Assembly (NCBI GenBank): GCA_937931645.1
Contig: CALHAR010000002.1
Location: 179,613 to 243,612, forward strand
Reading direction: 5' to 3'
DNA length: 64,000 bases
Source of the DNA: an uncultured Alphaproteobacteria bacterium
GTDB taxonomy: Bacteria > Pseudomonadota > Alphaproteobacteria > Micavibrionales > Micavibrionaceae
Shown: positions 26,268 through 34,654 of the stretch, piece after piece
Position numbering within the stretch: position 1 is the stretch's first letter
Layout of the letters: every line of letters begins with the position of its first letter
The notes under the pieces: generated by a model
What the model saw: the letters and a program-made list of their open reading frames with translations, nothing else
The model's database searches: none
What the model was told of the DNA's origin: nothing
Position numbers and translations under genes: made by a program

Positions 26268-26712
26268 TGATTTGTTCCTCTAAAATAATATCTAAACTCT
26301 TGCCTGTGGTGGTTGAGGCATTGGCGGCTTTTGTTGTCGGCAGGTTGATCGTGTTTGTGTCAGTTTTGTTTCCGCCGTCGGCTTCGGATTGTATGCGGAT
26401 AAGCTCTTCTTTGATTGAGCTTGCGATACCTATTTGACCTGTTTCAGCGATAAGCTTCCCGTATTCTTGAAGCATTAAACCGTTAAAAACTTCTTCTCCT
26501 TTACCACCGCCAAAGCGTTCGTCTGTTTTGATTCCTTCAAACATTGGCTTGATCATTTCAGTTATAAACACGGCTTCAAAATCTTTTGCTGCTGCGTCAT
26601 AGCGCGCTAGCTCTTTTTCGTTATCGGTGACTTTTGAAGCATTAACTGCGTTAATAGTTTCTGCTTGCGCCGCTTGAAAGAGTGCTGTGGATGTGTCGGG
26701 TGATAAATTCAT
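26257..26712 (-). CDS. flgJ: Rod-binding protein FlgJ (rod-cap domain only)
   Basis: The 151-residue protein carries the rod-binding domain of FlgJ: DFEAVFITEMIKPMFEG, then GGGKGEEVFNGLMLQEYGKL. The muramidase half found in gammaproteobacterial FlgJ is absent, which is usual in Alphaproteobacteria, where a separate lytic transglycosylase opens the wall for the rod. The ATG overlaps the flgI stop by one base, so the genes are coupled. Confidence 0.88.
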   Translation of the reverse strand: MNLSPDTSTALFQAAQAETINAVNASKVTDNEKELARYDAAAKDFEAVFITEMIKPMFEGIKTDERFGGGKGEEVFNGLMLQEYGKLIAETGQIGIASSIKEELIRIQSEADGGNKTDTNTINLPTTKAANASTTTGKSLDIILEEQINAK

Positions 26713-27875
26713 TATAATGTCTCAATATCTGCCTGTAATGCGCCGGCGGCTTTTATGGCTTGTAAAATTGAAATAATATCGCGGGGGGCAACACCAAGAC
26801 GGTTAAGCCCTGTGACTAAATCTTGTAAGGTAACGCCTGTTTGAACAACGGCTAGACGAACGTCGTCGCCTGTGTTGATATCAAGAGCCGTTCTTGGAAC
26901 AACTTGTGTTTCACCCTGTTGTGCGAAAGCATTAGGTTGTGACACTTGCGGCGTTTCAGTGACTTTTACGGTTAAGTTAGCTTGCGCGATGGCAACGGTA
27001 CTGATGCGGACTTCTGACCCCATCACAATGACACCAGAGCGTTCATCTATAACAACGCGCGCCACTTGGTCAGGTTGAACAGGTAATTGTTCAATATCAG
27101 TAATAAGATCAACGATACTTCCTTTGTAACCATTTGGTTTACGTAGAACGACGCTGGCAGAATTTTCAGCGTTTGAACTTGAGCCAACCTTTTTATTAAT
27201 AGCGCTCGCGATGCGGCGTGCGGTTGTGAAATCTGGATTACGCAAAGCAAGGCGAACCTGTTGTAAATCTTCTAGTTTGAAGTCAATTTCACGTTCGACA
27301 ATAGCTCCTGAAGGGATACGGCCTGATGTTGGTGTGTTTTGTGTGACGGCACCTGCTTGCCCCTCAACAGTAAAGCCTGAAATAATAACGGGACCTTGAG
27401 CCACCGCATAAACGCCACCATCAGCGGCCATTAAAGGGGTAACTAATAATGTACCGCCCCGTAAGTCCTCTGCATCACCTAAGGCAGAAACATTTACATC
27501 AATGTCTGCACCTTGGTTGGTGAAAGGAGGGAGGGTCGCAGTCACCATAACAGCGGCAACGTTAGCGGTGTTGAGGTTTTGTCCCCGTGTACTAACGCCT
27601 AGGCGTTCTAACATTGAAATTAAGCTTTGCTCTGTAAAAGGGGAGCTGTTTAAAGAATCGCCTGTTCCGTTTAAGCCGACAACCAAACCGTAACCAATGA
27701 GTTGATTGTCCCGCACACCTTCAAAATCAACAATATCTTTGATACGGGTTGTGCCACTTTGCGCAGAAGCAGTCGACGTGAAGCAAAAACTAGCGAGCAA
27801 GAGTAACAAAACGAAACTACCGCTTAAAAGGCGGGGGGATTGTTTGTTTTGATATGGTCTAATAATACTCATCAT
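26712..27875 (-). CDS. flgI: Flagellar P-ring protein FlgI
   Basis: FlgI forms the P ring in the peptidoglycan layer. A signal peptide runs to about residue 38 (LLLLLASFCFTSTASA). The mature start RIKDIVDFEGVRDNQLIGYG and the stretch LVVGLNGTGDS are diagnostic. The C-terminus QDLVTGLNRLGVAPRDIISI is also typical. At 387 residues it has family length. It is the first gene of the operon that runs to flgE and is preceded by a sigma-54-like promoter. The second codon is also ATG. Confidence 0.96.
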   Translation of the reverse strand: MMSIIRPYQNKQSPRLLSGSFVLLLLLASFCFTSTASAQSGTTRIKDIVDFEGVRDNQLIGYGLVVGLNGTGDSLNSSPFTEQSLISMLERLGVSTRGQNLNTANVAAVMVTATLPPFTNQGADIDVNVSALGDAEDLRGGTLLVTPLMAADGGVYAVAQGPVIISGFTVEGQAGAVTQNTPTSGRIPSGAIVEREIDFKLEDLQQVRLALRNPDFTTARRIASAINKKVGSSSNAENSASVVLRKPNGYKGSIVDLITDIEQLPVQPDQVARVVIDERSGVIVMGSEVRISTVAIAQANLTVKVTETPQVSQPNAFAQQGETQVVPRTALDINTGDDVRLAVVQTGVTLQDLVTGLNRLGVAPRDIISILQAIKAAGALQADIETL

Positions 27876-27912
27876 GTTTTACAGTCCTAAACGGTTTAAT
27901 TCATCTATATAT

Positions 27913-27930
27913 ATGCGAAGGACATGCCAG
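27913..27930 (-). promoter_or_regulatory. Sigma-54-type promoter of the flgI operon
   Basis: On the minus strand TGGCAT-N5-TCGCA gives the invariant GG-N10-GC spacing of sigma-54 promoters. The predicted start is about 25-30 bases before flgI. Confidence 0.6.
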
Positions 27931-28042
27931 TTTATGTTGAGTGGTATTTATTCATTTAATCAGTGGGTTACAGGATGTTTGAGTTGTTTTGACGGTGTTT
28001 AAGTCTTTGAAAAGGCTGTTTTTTGCCTTTATTACCATTGAG

Positions 28043-28062
28043 GCGGGGAAAATTTTGCCCGC
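28043..28062. promoter_or_regulatory. 20-base palindrome touching the fliX promoter
   Basis: GCGGGGAAAA and TTTTGCCCGC pair at 9 of 10 positions and end one base before the -35 element of fliX. It looks like an operator; the binding protein is unknown. Confidence 0.4.
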
Positions 28063-28094
28063 TTGACGAAAAAGCTATAAAATTGTGCTATATT
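28063..28094 (+). promoter_or_regulatory. Probable sigma-70 promoter of fliX
   Basis: TTGACG (28063-28068) is followed 17-20 bases later by the overlapping -10 candidates TGCTAT and TATATT. The start codon lies about 30 bases downstream. Confidence 0.5.
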
Positions 28095-28121
28095 GAATCA
28101 GTATTAAATTAAGGAATCAAA

Positions 28122-28547
28122 ATGAAAATCGAAGGCCCTTCGAAAACGCAAAAATCGTCTAAAACAGGTAAATCCAGTAAAGCTGGCAAAGCCGATGGAA
28201 CTTTTGGAGATATGGTGGCTGGCGCTGCCCAAGAAACGTCTGCGGCGGCGGCAACACAGTCTATTGCTAAAGTTGATTCTTTGTTGGCGGTTCAAGGGGT
28301 TGGTAGTGCAACTGACCGTGCGGCTAAACGCCGTATGCATGATAGAGGTGAAAAGGTTATTAGGCAGCTTGATCACCTTAGGTTGGGGATATTGACGGGG
28401 AACTTAACATTGGGACAAGTTATTGATATTGCTGATGTTGTTGCCTCTCATCGTGAAAGTATTAATGACCCAAAAATGACAGCAGTTTTGGATGAAATTG
28501 ATCTGAGGGCACAGATAGAAATTGCTAAAATGAGAAAAGGTTTATAA
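28122..28547 (+). CDS. fliX: Flagellar trans-acting factor FliX
   Basis: The 141-residue protein has a Lys/Ser-rich N-terminus (MKIEGPSKTQKSSKTGK) and a C-terminal domain with LDHLRLGILTGNLTLGQV and LDEIDLRAQIEIAKM, the pattern of alphaproteobacterial class II FliX. In Caulobacter FliX links basal-body assembly to FlbD-driven transcription. It diverges from the flgI operon, whose sigma-54-like promoter would respond to FlbD, and it is followed by dksA. AAGGAA lies 8 bases before the ATG. Confidence 0.88.
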   Translation: MKIEGPSKTQKSSKTGKSSKAGKADGTFGDMVAGAAQETSAAAATQSIAKVDSLLAVQGVGSATDRAAKRRMHDRGEKVIRQLDHLRLGILTGNLTLGQVIDIADVVASHRESINDPKMTAVLDEIDLRAQIEIAKMRKGL

Positions 28548-28639
28548 GGAATATGATATGGCTTGCTATAGAAAGCTAAGCTGACTATATTCTTGAACGG
28601 ATTTTAAGGGTGTAACCCAAAACTATAAGTAGGAAAACA

Positions 28640-29086
28640 ATGGCTAAAGCAAAAAATAAAACCAAAGAAGTTGTACTAGCGGCTAATTATGACCCATTGA
28701 AAGATAAAAAAGGGTATATGAACCCCATGATGAAAGAGTATTTTCGTCAAAAACTGATTGCCTGGCGTGCTGAACTGATTAAAGAATCGTCAGAAACTAT
28801 TGCCAATACATTGCAAGAAACAGAGTTACAAAAGCCTGATTTGGCGGATAGAGCGTCTGCAGAGACAGACCATGCCCTTGAATTGAGAACACGTGACCGT
28901 GAGCGTAAGTTGATTAGTAAAATTACAAAAACAATTCGTAAGATTGACGAAGATGAATATGGTTATTGTGAAGAGACTGGCGATGAAATTGGTGTTGGTC
29001 GTTTGATCGCACGTCCTGTTGCGACAATGACACTAGAAGCACAAGAGATACACGAGCGGAACGAGAAGGTTCATCGCGAAGGATAG
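28640..29086 (+). CDS. dksA: RNA polymerase-binding transcription factor DksA
   Basis: DksA enters the secondary channel of RNA polymerase and works with ppGpp. The coiled-coil tip motif DLADRAS (about 67-73) keeps both key aspartates. The zinc-finger region reads YGYCEETGDEIGVGRLIARP: only the first of the four classical cysteines (C110) remains, the others being Thr, Thr and Ala. This low-cysteine form is common in Alphaproteobacteria. AGGA lies before the ATG. Placement next to fliX is conserved in many relatives. Confidence 0.93.
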   Translation: MAKAKNKTKEVVLAANYDPLKDKKGYMNPMMKEYFRQKLIAWRAELIKESSETIANTLQETELQKPDLADRASAETDHALELRTRDRERKLISKITKTIRKIDEDEYGYCEETGDEIGVGRLIARPVATMTLEAQEIHERNEKVHREG

Positions 29087-29114
29087 GCATACCAAATCAT
29101 TATACGTTTAAAAA

Positions 29115-29150
29115 TAAAAAAGCCGTTCTTTTCCTAAGAGCGGCTTTTTG
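29115..29150. terminator. Bidirectional terminator between dksA and flgH
   Basis: AAGCCGTTCTT and AAGAGCGGCTT form a stem with a five-base loop. It has T-runs on both sides (A-run before it on the plus strand), so it can end dksA and flgH transcripts. Confidence 0.85.
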
Positions 29151-29197
29151 GTTTTAAGATAGATTATTCCTTAACCTATTGGGGGCTTAAACTCTAA

Positions 29198-29950
29198 TTA
29201 AAAGGGAAACAAGATATCGTAAACTTGTTGTCCATATCGTGGTTGTTGGACATCGGTAATTTGTCCTTTACCGCCGTAAGAAATTCGTGCTTCAGCAATT
29301 CTGTCATAAGGGATTGAGTTATCGACCGTGATGTCTTCAGGGCGAATTATTCCAGCTAATTCTAACACTCTTTTCTCAAAGTTAACGCGGACTTCCTGAC
29401 GCCCTTGGATAAGCATATTACCATTTGGAAGGATCTGTGTGACTGTGGCCGCAAGTGTTACACGAATTTCCTCTTCGCGTTCTATTGAGCCTGAGCCCGA
29501 TGACCTAGAGTTTGAACCCAGATCTACAAGGTCAGATCCGACAACGTTTTCAGGTAAAACTTTAGTGAGTTGTGACTCTAAACCAAGAGCGGAGGTTAAA
29601 TCTGCGCCTTCGCTCGCATTACGGCTGCGCTCACTTTCGTTTTCTAACTCCGCTTCGTCATCAATATCAATCATAACGGTTAAGATGTCACCAATATTAC
29701 TGGCTCGTTGGTCTTTAAAGAAAGTTTGACGGTTACTTTCCCATAGAGAGTTGTTCTCTTTTATAACGTCTTGAACGACAGGCATTGGCATTGAAACAGT
29801 TTTATAGTTACTGTCTTCTGCAGGGTTTTGAATGCGTGTTAAGGCTGGCTCTTTACCGATGTTAGCTAGACGATCTGCCGTTCCGCATGCGCTTAAGAGT
29901 AAGAGTGCCGAGGCAGTGGTTATGAATTTTAGTTCTTTATAAATACGCAT
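29198..29950 (-). CDS. flgH: Flagellar L-ring lipoprotein FlgH
   Basis: FlgH forms the L ring in the outer membrane. The lipoprotein signal ends in LLLLSAC, with C21-22 as the lipidated residue. The conserved core contains SLWESNRQTFFKDQRASNIG and DILTVMIDIDDEAELENES, and the end reads RISYGGKGQITDVQQPRYGQ. I chose the ATG at 29948-29950, with AGGAA about 10 bases upstream. An in-frame start nine codons earlier would spoil the signal peptide. It is the last gene of flgF-flgG-flgA-flgH. Confidence 0.95.
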   Translation of the reverse strand: MRIYKELKFITTASALLLLSACGTADRLANIGKEPALTRIQNPAEDSNYKTVSMPMPVVQDVIKENNSLWESNRQTFFKDQRASNIGDILTVMIDIDDEAELENESERSRNASEGADLTSALGLESQLTKVLPENVVGSDLVDLGSNSRSSGSGSIEREEEIRVTLAATVTQILPNGNMLIQGRQEVRVNFEKRVLELAGIIRPEDITVDNSIPYDRIAEARISYGGKGQITDVQQPRYGQQVYDILFPF

Positions 29951-29978
29951 AATTCTTGTTCCTGTTTTGGTGCTCAAA

Positions 29979-30956
29979 TTATTGAGCGATAACTTGGTGT
30001 TGTGCTGTTACGACAGCATCTATTGTTCGGCTACTGTTTTTATTTGTAACGCGCACAAGGTCTCCTTTTGCGCCAGATTGTAGGGCTTTTCCTTTTGCTG
30101 TTAAGACAAGAGCACCTTCAGTAAATGTGATGTTGACGCTATCGCCTCTATTCACCAGTTGAGGTCTGATGAGGCTACCTTCTTGCAAGAATTTTCCTGC
30201 GTAAGCCATACGGCGTGGCGTCATACCTATCATCTTATCTTTATTTGTAATCATATTATGTTGAACATCGCGCTGTGAGATTTCAATCATCTCAATATCC
30301 GCGTCGCTAATCACATCGCCATTTTGAAGGTTAGAGGTGAGGACAGGGACTGTGCTTATACGATCAATTCTACCGCTGACTTGCATGGTCTTGAGTGGGT
30401 TTTCAACCGAGGGTGCGACAAGGGTTGCTCTGAAGTAATCTTTAGCACGATCGTAACTGATTTTTGATATTTCAACATTTTCGTTATTCTTGTTTATATC
30501 ATCAGGCAAAACCATCGTAGGGCGACCATTGTTCAGTTCGAGATCGTAGCGACCGCTTACTCCTTTTTCTTTCAGTGAGTTACGCAAAGACTCTTCTATA
30601 TGGTCGTAAGAAATAACAACGGCATCGCGACGGATTGTGACTTGGTCTGCTGTGCTTGATGGACGCCAAGGCATATCTAAGGCAACGGCGATACGGTAAA
30701 GCGTGCGAGCATTTAGGGTCATATCCTTCCCTGGTTGCGGAGCAGGCCCAATAACATAGTCGGCATTATGTTGAAGGTTATCAAATATATCACCAAGCTT
30801 TAGGGTATCGCTACTAATAATGCTGATAGACTTTAAGGACGCCGCTGTTACAGATTTGACGCCGATAAAGCAGCTAACGCTTATTAAAATAGCAGTGACC
30901 ATGACAGAGGTCATACGAACCGTCATTGATGTGTTATTCCAAAATTGTTTAAGCAT
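29979..30956 (-). CDS. flgA: P-ring assembly chaperone FlgA
   Basis: FlgA is a periplasmic chaperone for FlgI. The N-terminus has a signal-type helix (about 13-38, VMVTAILISVSCFIGVKSVTA). The C-terminal SAF/ChapFlgA domain shows NLQNGDVISDADIEMIEI, GMTPRRMAYAGKFLQEGSLI and VNITFTEGALVLTAKGKAL. At 325 residues it is longer than enteric FlgA, as in other alphaproteobacteria. It lies 24 bases after flgG. Confidence 0.92.
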   Translation of the reverse strand: MLKQFWNNTSMTVRMTSVMVTAILISVSCFIGVKSVTAASLKSISIISSDTLKLGDIFDNLQHNADYVIGPAPQPGKDMTLNARTLYRIAVALDMPWRPSSTADQVTIRRDAVVISYDHIEESLRNSLKEKGVSGRYDLELNNGRPTMVLPDDINKNNENVEISKISYDRAKDYFRATLVAPSVENPLKTMQVSGRIDRISTVPVLTSNLQNGDVISDADIEMIEISQRDVQHNMITNKDKMIGMTPRRMAYAGKFLQEGSLIRPQLVNRGDSVNITFTEGALVLTAKGKALQSGAKGDLVRVTNKNSSRTIDAVVTAQHQVIAQ

Positions 30957-30980
30957 TGTCTATCTTTCTTGATTTACGGT

Positions 30981-31772
30981 TTATCTAAGCTGTGTCACTG
31001 TTTGTAACATTTCATCACTGGTTGTGATGACGTTTGAATTCATCTCATAAGCGCGCTGTGCGGCAATAAGGTTTGTAATCTCTTCAACGATGTTTACGTT
31101 TGAGTTTTCAATGGCTCCTTGACGGATTTGACCAAAAACATCTTCACCAGGAGTACCTGTTTGAACATCACCAGAGGCTTCTGTTTCTAAAAACATAGTA
31201 TCGCCAATGGCGTCTAATCCAGCAGGATTTACAAAGTTAGCCAGTTCGATTTGACCGATATTATCAAACTCTACTTGATCTGGAATTTTCACCAAAACCT
31301 CACCTGAGACGTTAACCACGATATCAAGAGCATCATCAGGTACTGTTAAACCTGGTTCTAAGAGGTAGCCTTGAGGGGTGACGATTTCACCATCTTCATT
31401 GAGTTGGAAAACACTTTGTCTTGTATACGCGGTCTCACCATCGGGTAGTTCTATTTGGAAGAACCCTTCCCCTGTAATGGCTAGGTCGAGTTCATTTTCT
31501 GTGAGCTGAATAGTTCCTTGTTCATGTGAGCGAACGATAGAACCGAGACTAACCCCTAAACCGAACTGAAGACCAGAAGGCAACGTTGTCCCAGCATCAC
31601 TGGAGGGTGCGCCTGGGCGGGTTTTGTTTTGATATATCAAGTCACTAAATTCGGCACGTTGGCGTTTAAACCCTGTGGTTGTCATATTGGCAATGTTGTT
31701 AGAGATAACATCAACATTTTGTTGTTGTGCCAACATTCCTGTTGAACCGATATCGAGGGACCTTGTTACCAT
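30981..31772 (-). CDS. flgG: Distal rod protein FlgG
   Basis: FlgG builds the distal rod. The N-terminus (LDIGSTGMLAQQQNVDVISN, NIANMTTTGFKRQRAEFSDL) and C-terminus (NVNIVEEITNLIAAQRAYEM, ITTSDEMLQTVTQLR) are family signatures, and the length of 263 is exactly as expected. The GLGVSLGSIVRSHEQG segment between them, typical of FlgG, distinguishes it from FlgF. AAGGAGAA precedes the ATG. Confidence 0.97.
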   Translation of the reverse strand: MVTRSLDIGSTGMLAQQQNVDVISNNIANMTTTGFKRQRAEFSDLIYQNKTRPGAPSSDAGTTLPSGLQFGLGVSLGSIVRSHEQGTIQLTENELDLAITGEGFFQIELPDGETAYTRQSVFQLNEDGEIVTPQGYLLEPGLTVPDDALDIVVNVSGEVLVKIPDQVEFDNIGQIELANFVNPAGLDAIGDTMFLETEASGDVQTGTPGEDVFGQIRQGAIENSNVNIVEEITNLIAAQRAYEMNSNVITTSDEMLQTVTQLR

Positions 31773-31832
31773 TTTAATTCTCCTTTTTAATCTTAAACAA
31801 TTTCTTTATCTATTTGTTATTAAATTCTTTTT

Positions 31833-32558
31833 TTAAGCTTGTGTGCTTGAAAGTGTTTGTGTCGCATTTCTTAAGCGCTCATGTTCTGATTGCATAAAGT
31901 TTTGGACAGCTTGGAAGTTACGTAGAACTTCAATCATGCGAGTCATTTCAACAACGGCCTGAACGTTAGAGCCTTCCAAACGCCCTTGTAAAACATTTGT
32001 GGTTTCGGCAGGGCGACCAGTTTCTGTTGTTTCATATAAACCGTTACCTGCTGGGTTTAATGTTTGGTAGTTATCAAACTCCGCAATCATTAATTGTCCG
32101 ACTTCCCCACGATCGGTGGTGATAACACCTGATCTATCAATTGAAATGTCGGTGGCATCGTTAGGAATGGTTATTTCACCGCCGCCTTCACTGGCGACTG
32201 GAAGTCCCATGGCATTGCGTAAGACACCATCAGGGTCCATCGTTAGGTTTCCTGCGCGAGTATATTGGATACCACCCGGTGTCTGAATACCAAGAAATCC
32301 ATTACCAACTAAGGCTATATCAAGGGGGTTGCCTGTTTCTTTGATGCTTCCAGGGTCTGTTTTTTGGTATTGCCCGTAATCTAAGACGAGGGATACATCT
32401 TCTTTCATTCTGCGCGGGTCTACAACATATTCACTAAAAGTCATGTTTTGGGCGCGATATCCAGGGGTGTTTACGTTGGCTACGTTATTGGCAATAATGC
32501 TCATATTTTCAGCAAGAACTACTTGTTTTGATAGACCAACATAAATTGAATTTTCCAT
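31833..32558 (-). CDS. flgF: Proximal rod protein FlgF
   Basis: The protein begins MENSIYVGLSKQVVLAENMS, carries NIIANNVANVNTPGYRAQN-type rod wording, and ends with VEMTRMIEVLRNFQAVQNFM. This is FlgF of the proximal rod, 241 residues. The open frame extends ten codons further upstream, but the ATG at 32556-32558 has AGGAAG at good spacing and lies about 30 bases after the predicted sigma-54 transcript start. Confidence 0.94.
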   Translation of the reverse strand: MENSIYVGLSKQVVLAENMSIIANNVANVNTPGYRAQNMTFSEYVVDPRRMKEDVSLVLDYGQYQKTDPGSIKETGNPLDIALVGNGFLGIQTPGGIQYTRAGNLTMDPDGVLRNAMGLPVASEGGGEITIPNDATDISIDRSGVITTDRGEVGQLMIAEFDNYQTLNPAGNGLYETTETGRPAETTNVLQGRLEGSNVQAVVEMTRMIEVLRNFQAVQNFMQSEHERLRNATQTLSSTQA

Positions 32559-32860
32559 TTTATACTTCCTGCTTAAATTACAACTCACGGAATATGTTGC
32601 ATGTGCTGTGCCAAAGTAAAATATGTATTTATATCAATATCTTAGTGTTTTCTGCCTATGGTTATCTAGGTTTTATAGGGGGCAAGGGTGATCTTTATTC
32701 TATGTAAAGGGCAAGTTTTACCGCCAAATCAATTGCGCTCACCCTGTGCATGATTAATGAAAGGGACTGGTCAGATAGATTGGATTGTCTTTATAATTAA
32801 GTTTAATTTGTAAATTCGTATGTTATCCTGATATTTCAATGTTATAGAGGTTTTAAATCC
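32559..32860. other. Divergent intergenic region flgF / fliL
   Basis: The 302-base gap holds the flgF sigma-54 promoter at its left end. On the fliL side it is A+T rich with no convincing promoter or CtrA box, and no gene was seen. Confidence 0.55.
32597..32613 (-). promoter_or_regulatory. Sigma-54-type promoter of flgF-flgG-flgA-flgH
   Basis: On the minus strand TGGCAC-N5-ATGCA gives GG-N10-GC, close to the consensus TGGCAC-N5-TTGCA. It lies 40 bases before flgF. Confidence 0.75.
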
Positions 32861-33403
32861 ATGGTAGAGCAGGCAGAACTTAATGCATCTTTAGATACTG
32901 ATGAAAATTTCGAAGATGAGGAAAACGCAGGAGGTGGTTTAAACGCAAAGAAGCTTATTCTTTTTGTTATCATACCTTTATTACTTATCGGTAGTACAGC
33001 GGCGGCTTATTTGACTGGAAGCTTGGACAGCTTTATCGGTGGGGATAAGGTCGAAGAGGCCAGTGAGCAAGAGATTGCACAAGAGGCTGCGAACTTAAAT
33101 GCCGCCTTTTTACAAATACCAGATATGATTGTTAATTTGAGTAGTTCTGATGGTCAGCCGCGTTATTTACGCTTGAGTGTTCAGCTAGAGCTAAAAGATG
33201 AAGAGGCTAAACTAGGTGTTGAGAAGGTCATGCCGCGGGTTATTGACCAGTTTCAGACATATTTACGGGAGTTGAGAGTTAAGGATTTGCGTGGGTCTGC
33301 AGGTATTTACCGCCTACAGATAGAGTTGTTAAACCGTGTGAATGCGGCGGCTTACCCTATAGAGGTTCAAGATGTACTGTTTCAGGAGATTTTAATCCAA
33401 TAA
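32861..33403 (+). CDS. fliL: Flagellar basal body-associated protein FliL
   Basis: FliL is an inner-membrane protein that surrounds and supports stators. After an acidic cytoplasmic start there is one membrane helix (about 28-50, KLILFVIIPLLLIGSTAAAY). The periplasmic domain then has QIPDMIVNLSSSDGQPRYLR and LSVQLELKDEE, followed by RDLRGSAGIYRLQIELLNRV near the end. The size of 180 residues is usual. It starts a rightward run to the TPR gene. Confidence 0.92.
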   Translation: MVEQAELNASLDTDENFEDEENAGGGLNAKKLILFVIIPLLLIGSTAAAYLTGSLDSFIGGDKVEEASEQEIAQEAANLNAAFLQIPDMIVNLSSSDGQPRYLRLSVQLELKDEEAKLGVEKVMPRVIDQFQTYLRELRVKDLRGSAGIYRLQIELLNRVNAAAYPIEVQDVLFQEILIQ

Positions 33404-33476
33404 TCTGATATAATGGTATGTCATAATAATGTCCGTATATGTATTATAGGATGGTGACGGCATAAAAATTGCGAGA

Positions 33477-33506
33477 CCTTAATATACGAAACCTAATGTA
33501 TTAAGG
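33477..33506. promoter_or_regulatory. Inverted repeat between fliL and fliM
   Basis: CCTTAATA and TATTAAGG are inverted across 14 bases, followed by another CCTTAAG-like copy at 33524-33533. It could be a weak terminator for fliL, without a T-run, or an operator for fliM. Neither can be decided by reading. Confidence 0.35.
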
Positions 33507-33568
33507 TAATTTCAAAAAAGAGCCTTACCTTAAGAGAGTGAAGCACGTTAATTATTTAAGTAGAGAAA

Positions 33569-34654
33569 ATGAGCGATACTGAAACACAAGAGATAGAAGA
33601 AGAAAAGGTAGCGGGTGTAGAGAGCTTGCCTGTTGATGATTCCGCTAACTCTGCCGATTCAGAAGGTGAAGATGACAACCGTATTCTTAATCAGGAAGAA
33701 ATTGACTCTCTTTTAGGGTTCGATGAAGACTCGGCAGGTGCTGGTGAAAATTCTGGTGTAATGGCGCTGATTAATTCTGCCATGGTGAATTATGAACGCT
33801 TGCCGATGCTCGATATTGTTTTCGACCGTTTGGTTCGTTTGATGTCGACGAGCTTAAGAAATTTAACTTCTGATAATGTTGAAGTATCACTAGACCAAGT
33901 ATCGACGGTTCGTTTTGGTGATTATATGAATTCTATTCCGCTGCCGGCGATGCTTTCTGTTTTTAAGGCCGAGGAGTGGGACAATCATGGTTTGATGGTC
34001 ACTGATTCTGCTCTTATTTATTCGATTGTTGATGTGTTATTGGGTGGCCGTAAGGGAACGCCCGCTATTCGTATTGAAGGACGTCCTTATACGACGATTG
34101 AAACTAAGTTGGTTGAGCGCATGGTTCAAGTGACGTTGAGTGATTTATCGTCTGCTTTTGATCCGTTATCTCCTGTTAGTTTTACGTTGGATCGTATGGA
34201 AACAAACCCGCGTTTTGCAACAATTACGCAAGGCGGTAATGCTTGTGTATTGGCGCGTCTTCGTGTTGATATGGGCGACCGTGGAGGGCGTATTGAAGTT
34301 GTTATTCCTTATGCAACGTTGGAGCCTATTCGTGAGTTATTGCTACAAATGTTCATGGGTGAAAAATTTGGTCGCGATTCAATTTGGGAAAACCATTTGA
34401 CCCAAGAACTACACCAAACTGAAATTCATTTACAAGCCGTATTGGGCGAAAAAGTTTTACCCTTGGATGAATTGTTGAATTGGAAAGTCGGATCACAAAT
34501 TGTTTTTAATACATTTGTGGATGATGAGCTGGAGCTTCGTTGTGGTAACGTCCCGATGTTCCGTGGGCCTGTTGGACAAAAGTTAGGAAATATAGCGGTT
34601 CAAATAGATCGTTATATTCAAGAAAATGATGAGGATGATGTCTATGGAGTATGA
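33569..34654 (+). CDS. fliM: Flagellar motor switch protein FliM
   Basis: FliM is the middle part of the C-ring. The N-terminus has the motif ILNQEEIDSLLGF (about 41-53), in place of the CheY-binding EIDALL segment near the start of other FliM proteins, after a 40-residue acidic extension. The middle domain includes YERLPMLDIVFDRLVRLMST and SLRNLTSDNVEVSL, and the SpoA domain lies at the end. At 361 residues the length is normal. The last bases overlap the next gene. Confidence 0.95.
   Translation: MSDTETQEIEEEKVAGVESLPVDDSANSADSEGEDDNRILNQEEIDSLLGFDEDSAGAGENSGVMALINSAMVNYERLPMLDIVFDRLVRLMSTSLRNLTSDNVEVSLDQVSTVRFGDYMNSIPLPAMLSVFKAEEWDNHGLMVTDSALIYSIVDVLLGGRKGTPAIRIEGRPYTTIETKLVERMVQVTLSDLSSAFDPLSPVSFTLDRMETNPRFATITQGGNACVLARLRVDMGDRGGRIEVVIPYATLEPIRELLLQMFMGEKFGRDSIWENHLTQELHQTEIHLQAVLGEKVLPLDELLNWKVGSQIVFNTFVDDELELRCGNVPMFRGPVGQKLGNIAVQIDRYIQENDEDDVYGV

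Noticed and set aside
26257..26712. Truncated FlgJ
   Set aside because: The muramidase half is normally absent from alphaproteobacterial FlgJ, so this is full length.
28640..29086. DksA lacking three zinc cysteines as a novelty
   Set aside because: Low-cysteine DksA forms are known and common in Alphaproteobacteria.
32695..32725. Sigma-54 site for fliL (GGCAAGTTTTACCGC)
   Set aside because: The GG to GC distance is 11, not the required 10 bases.
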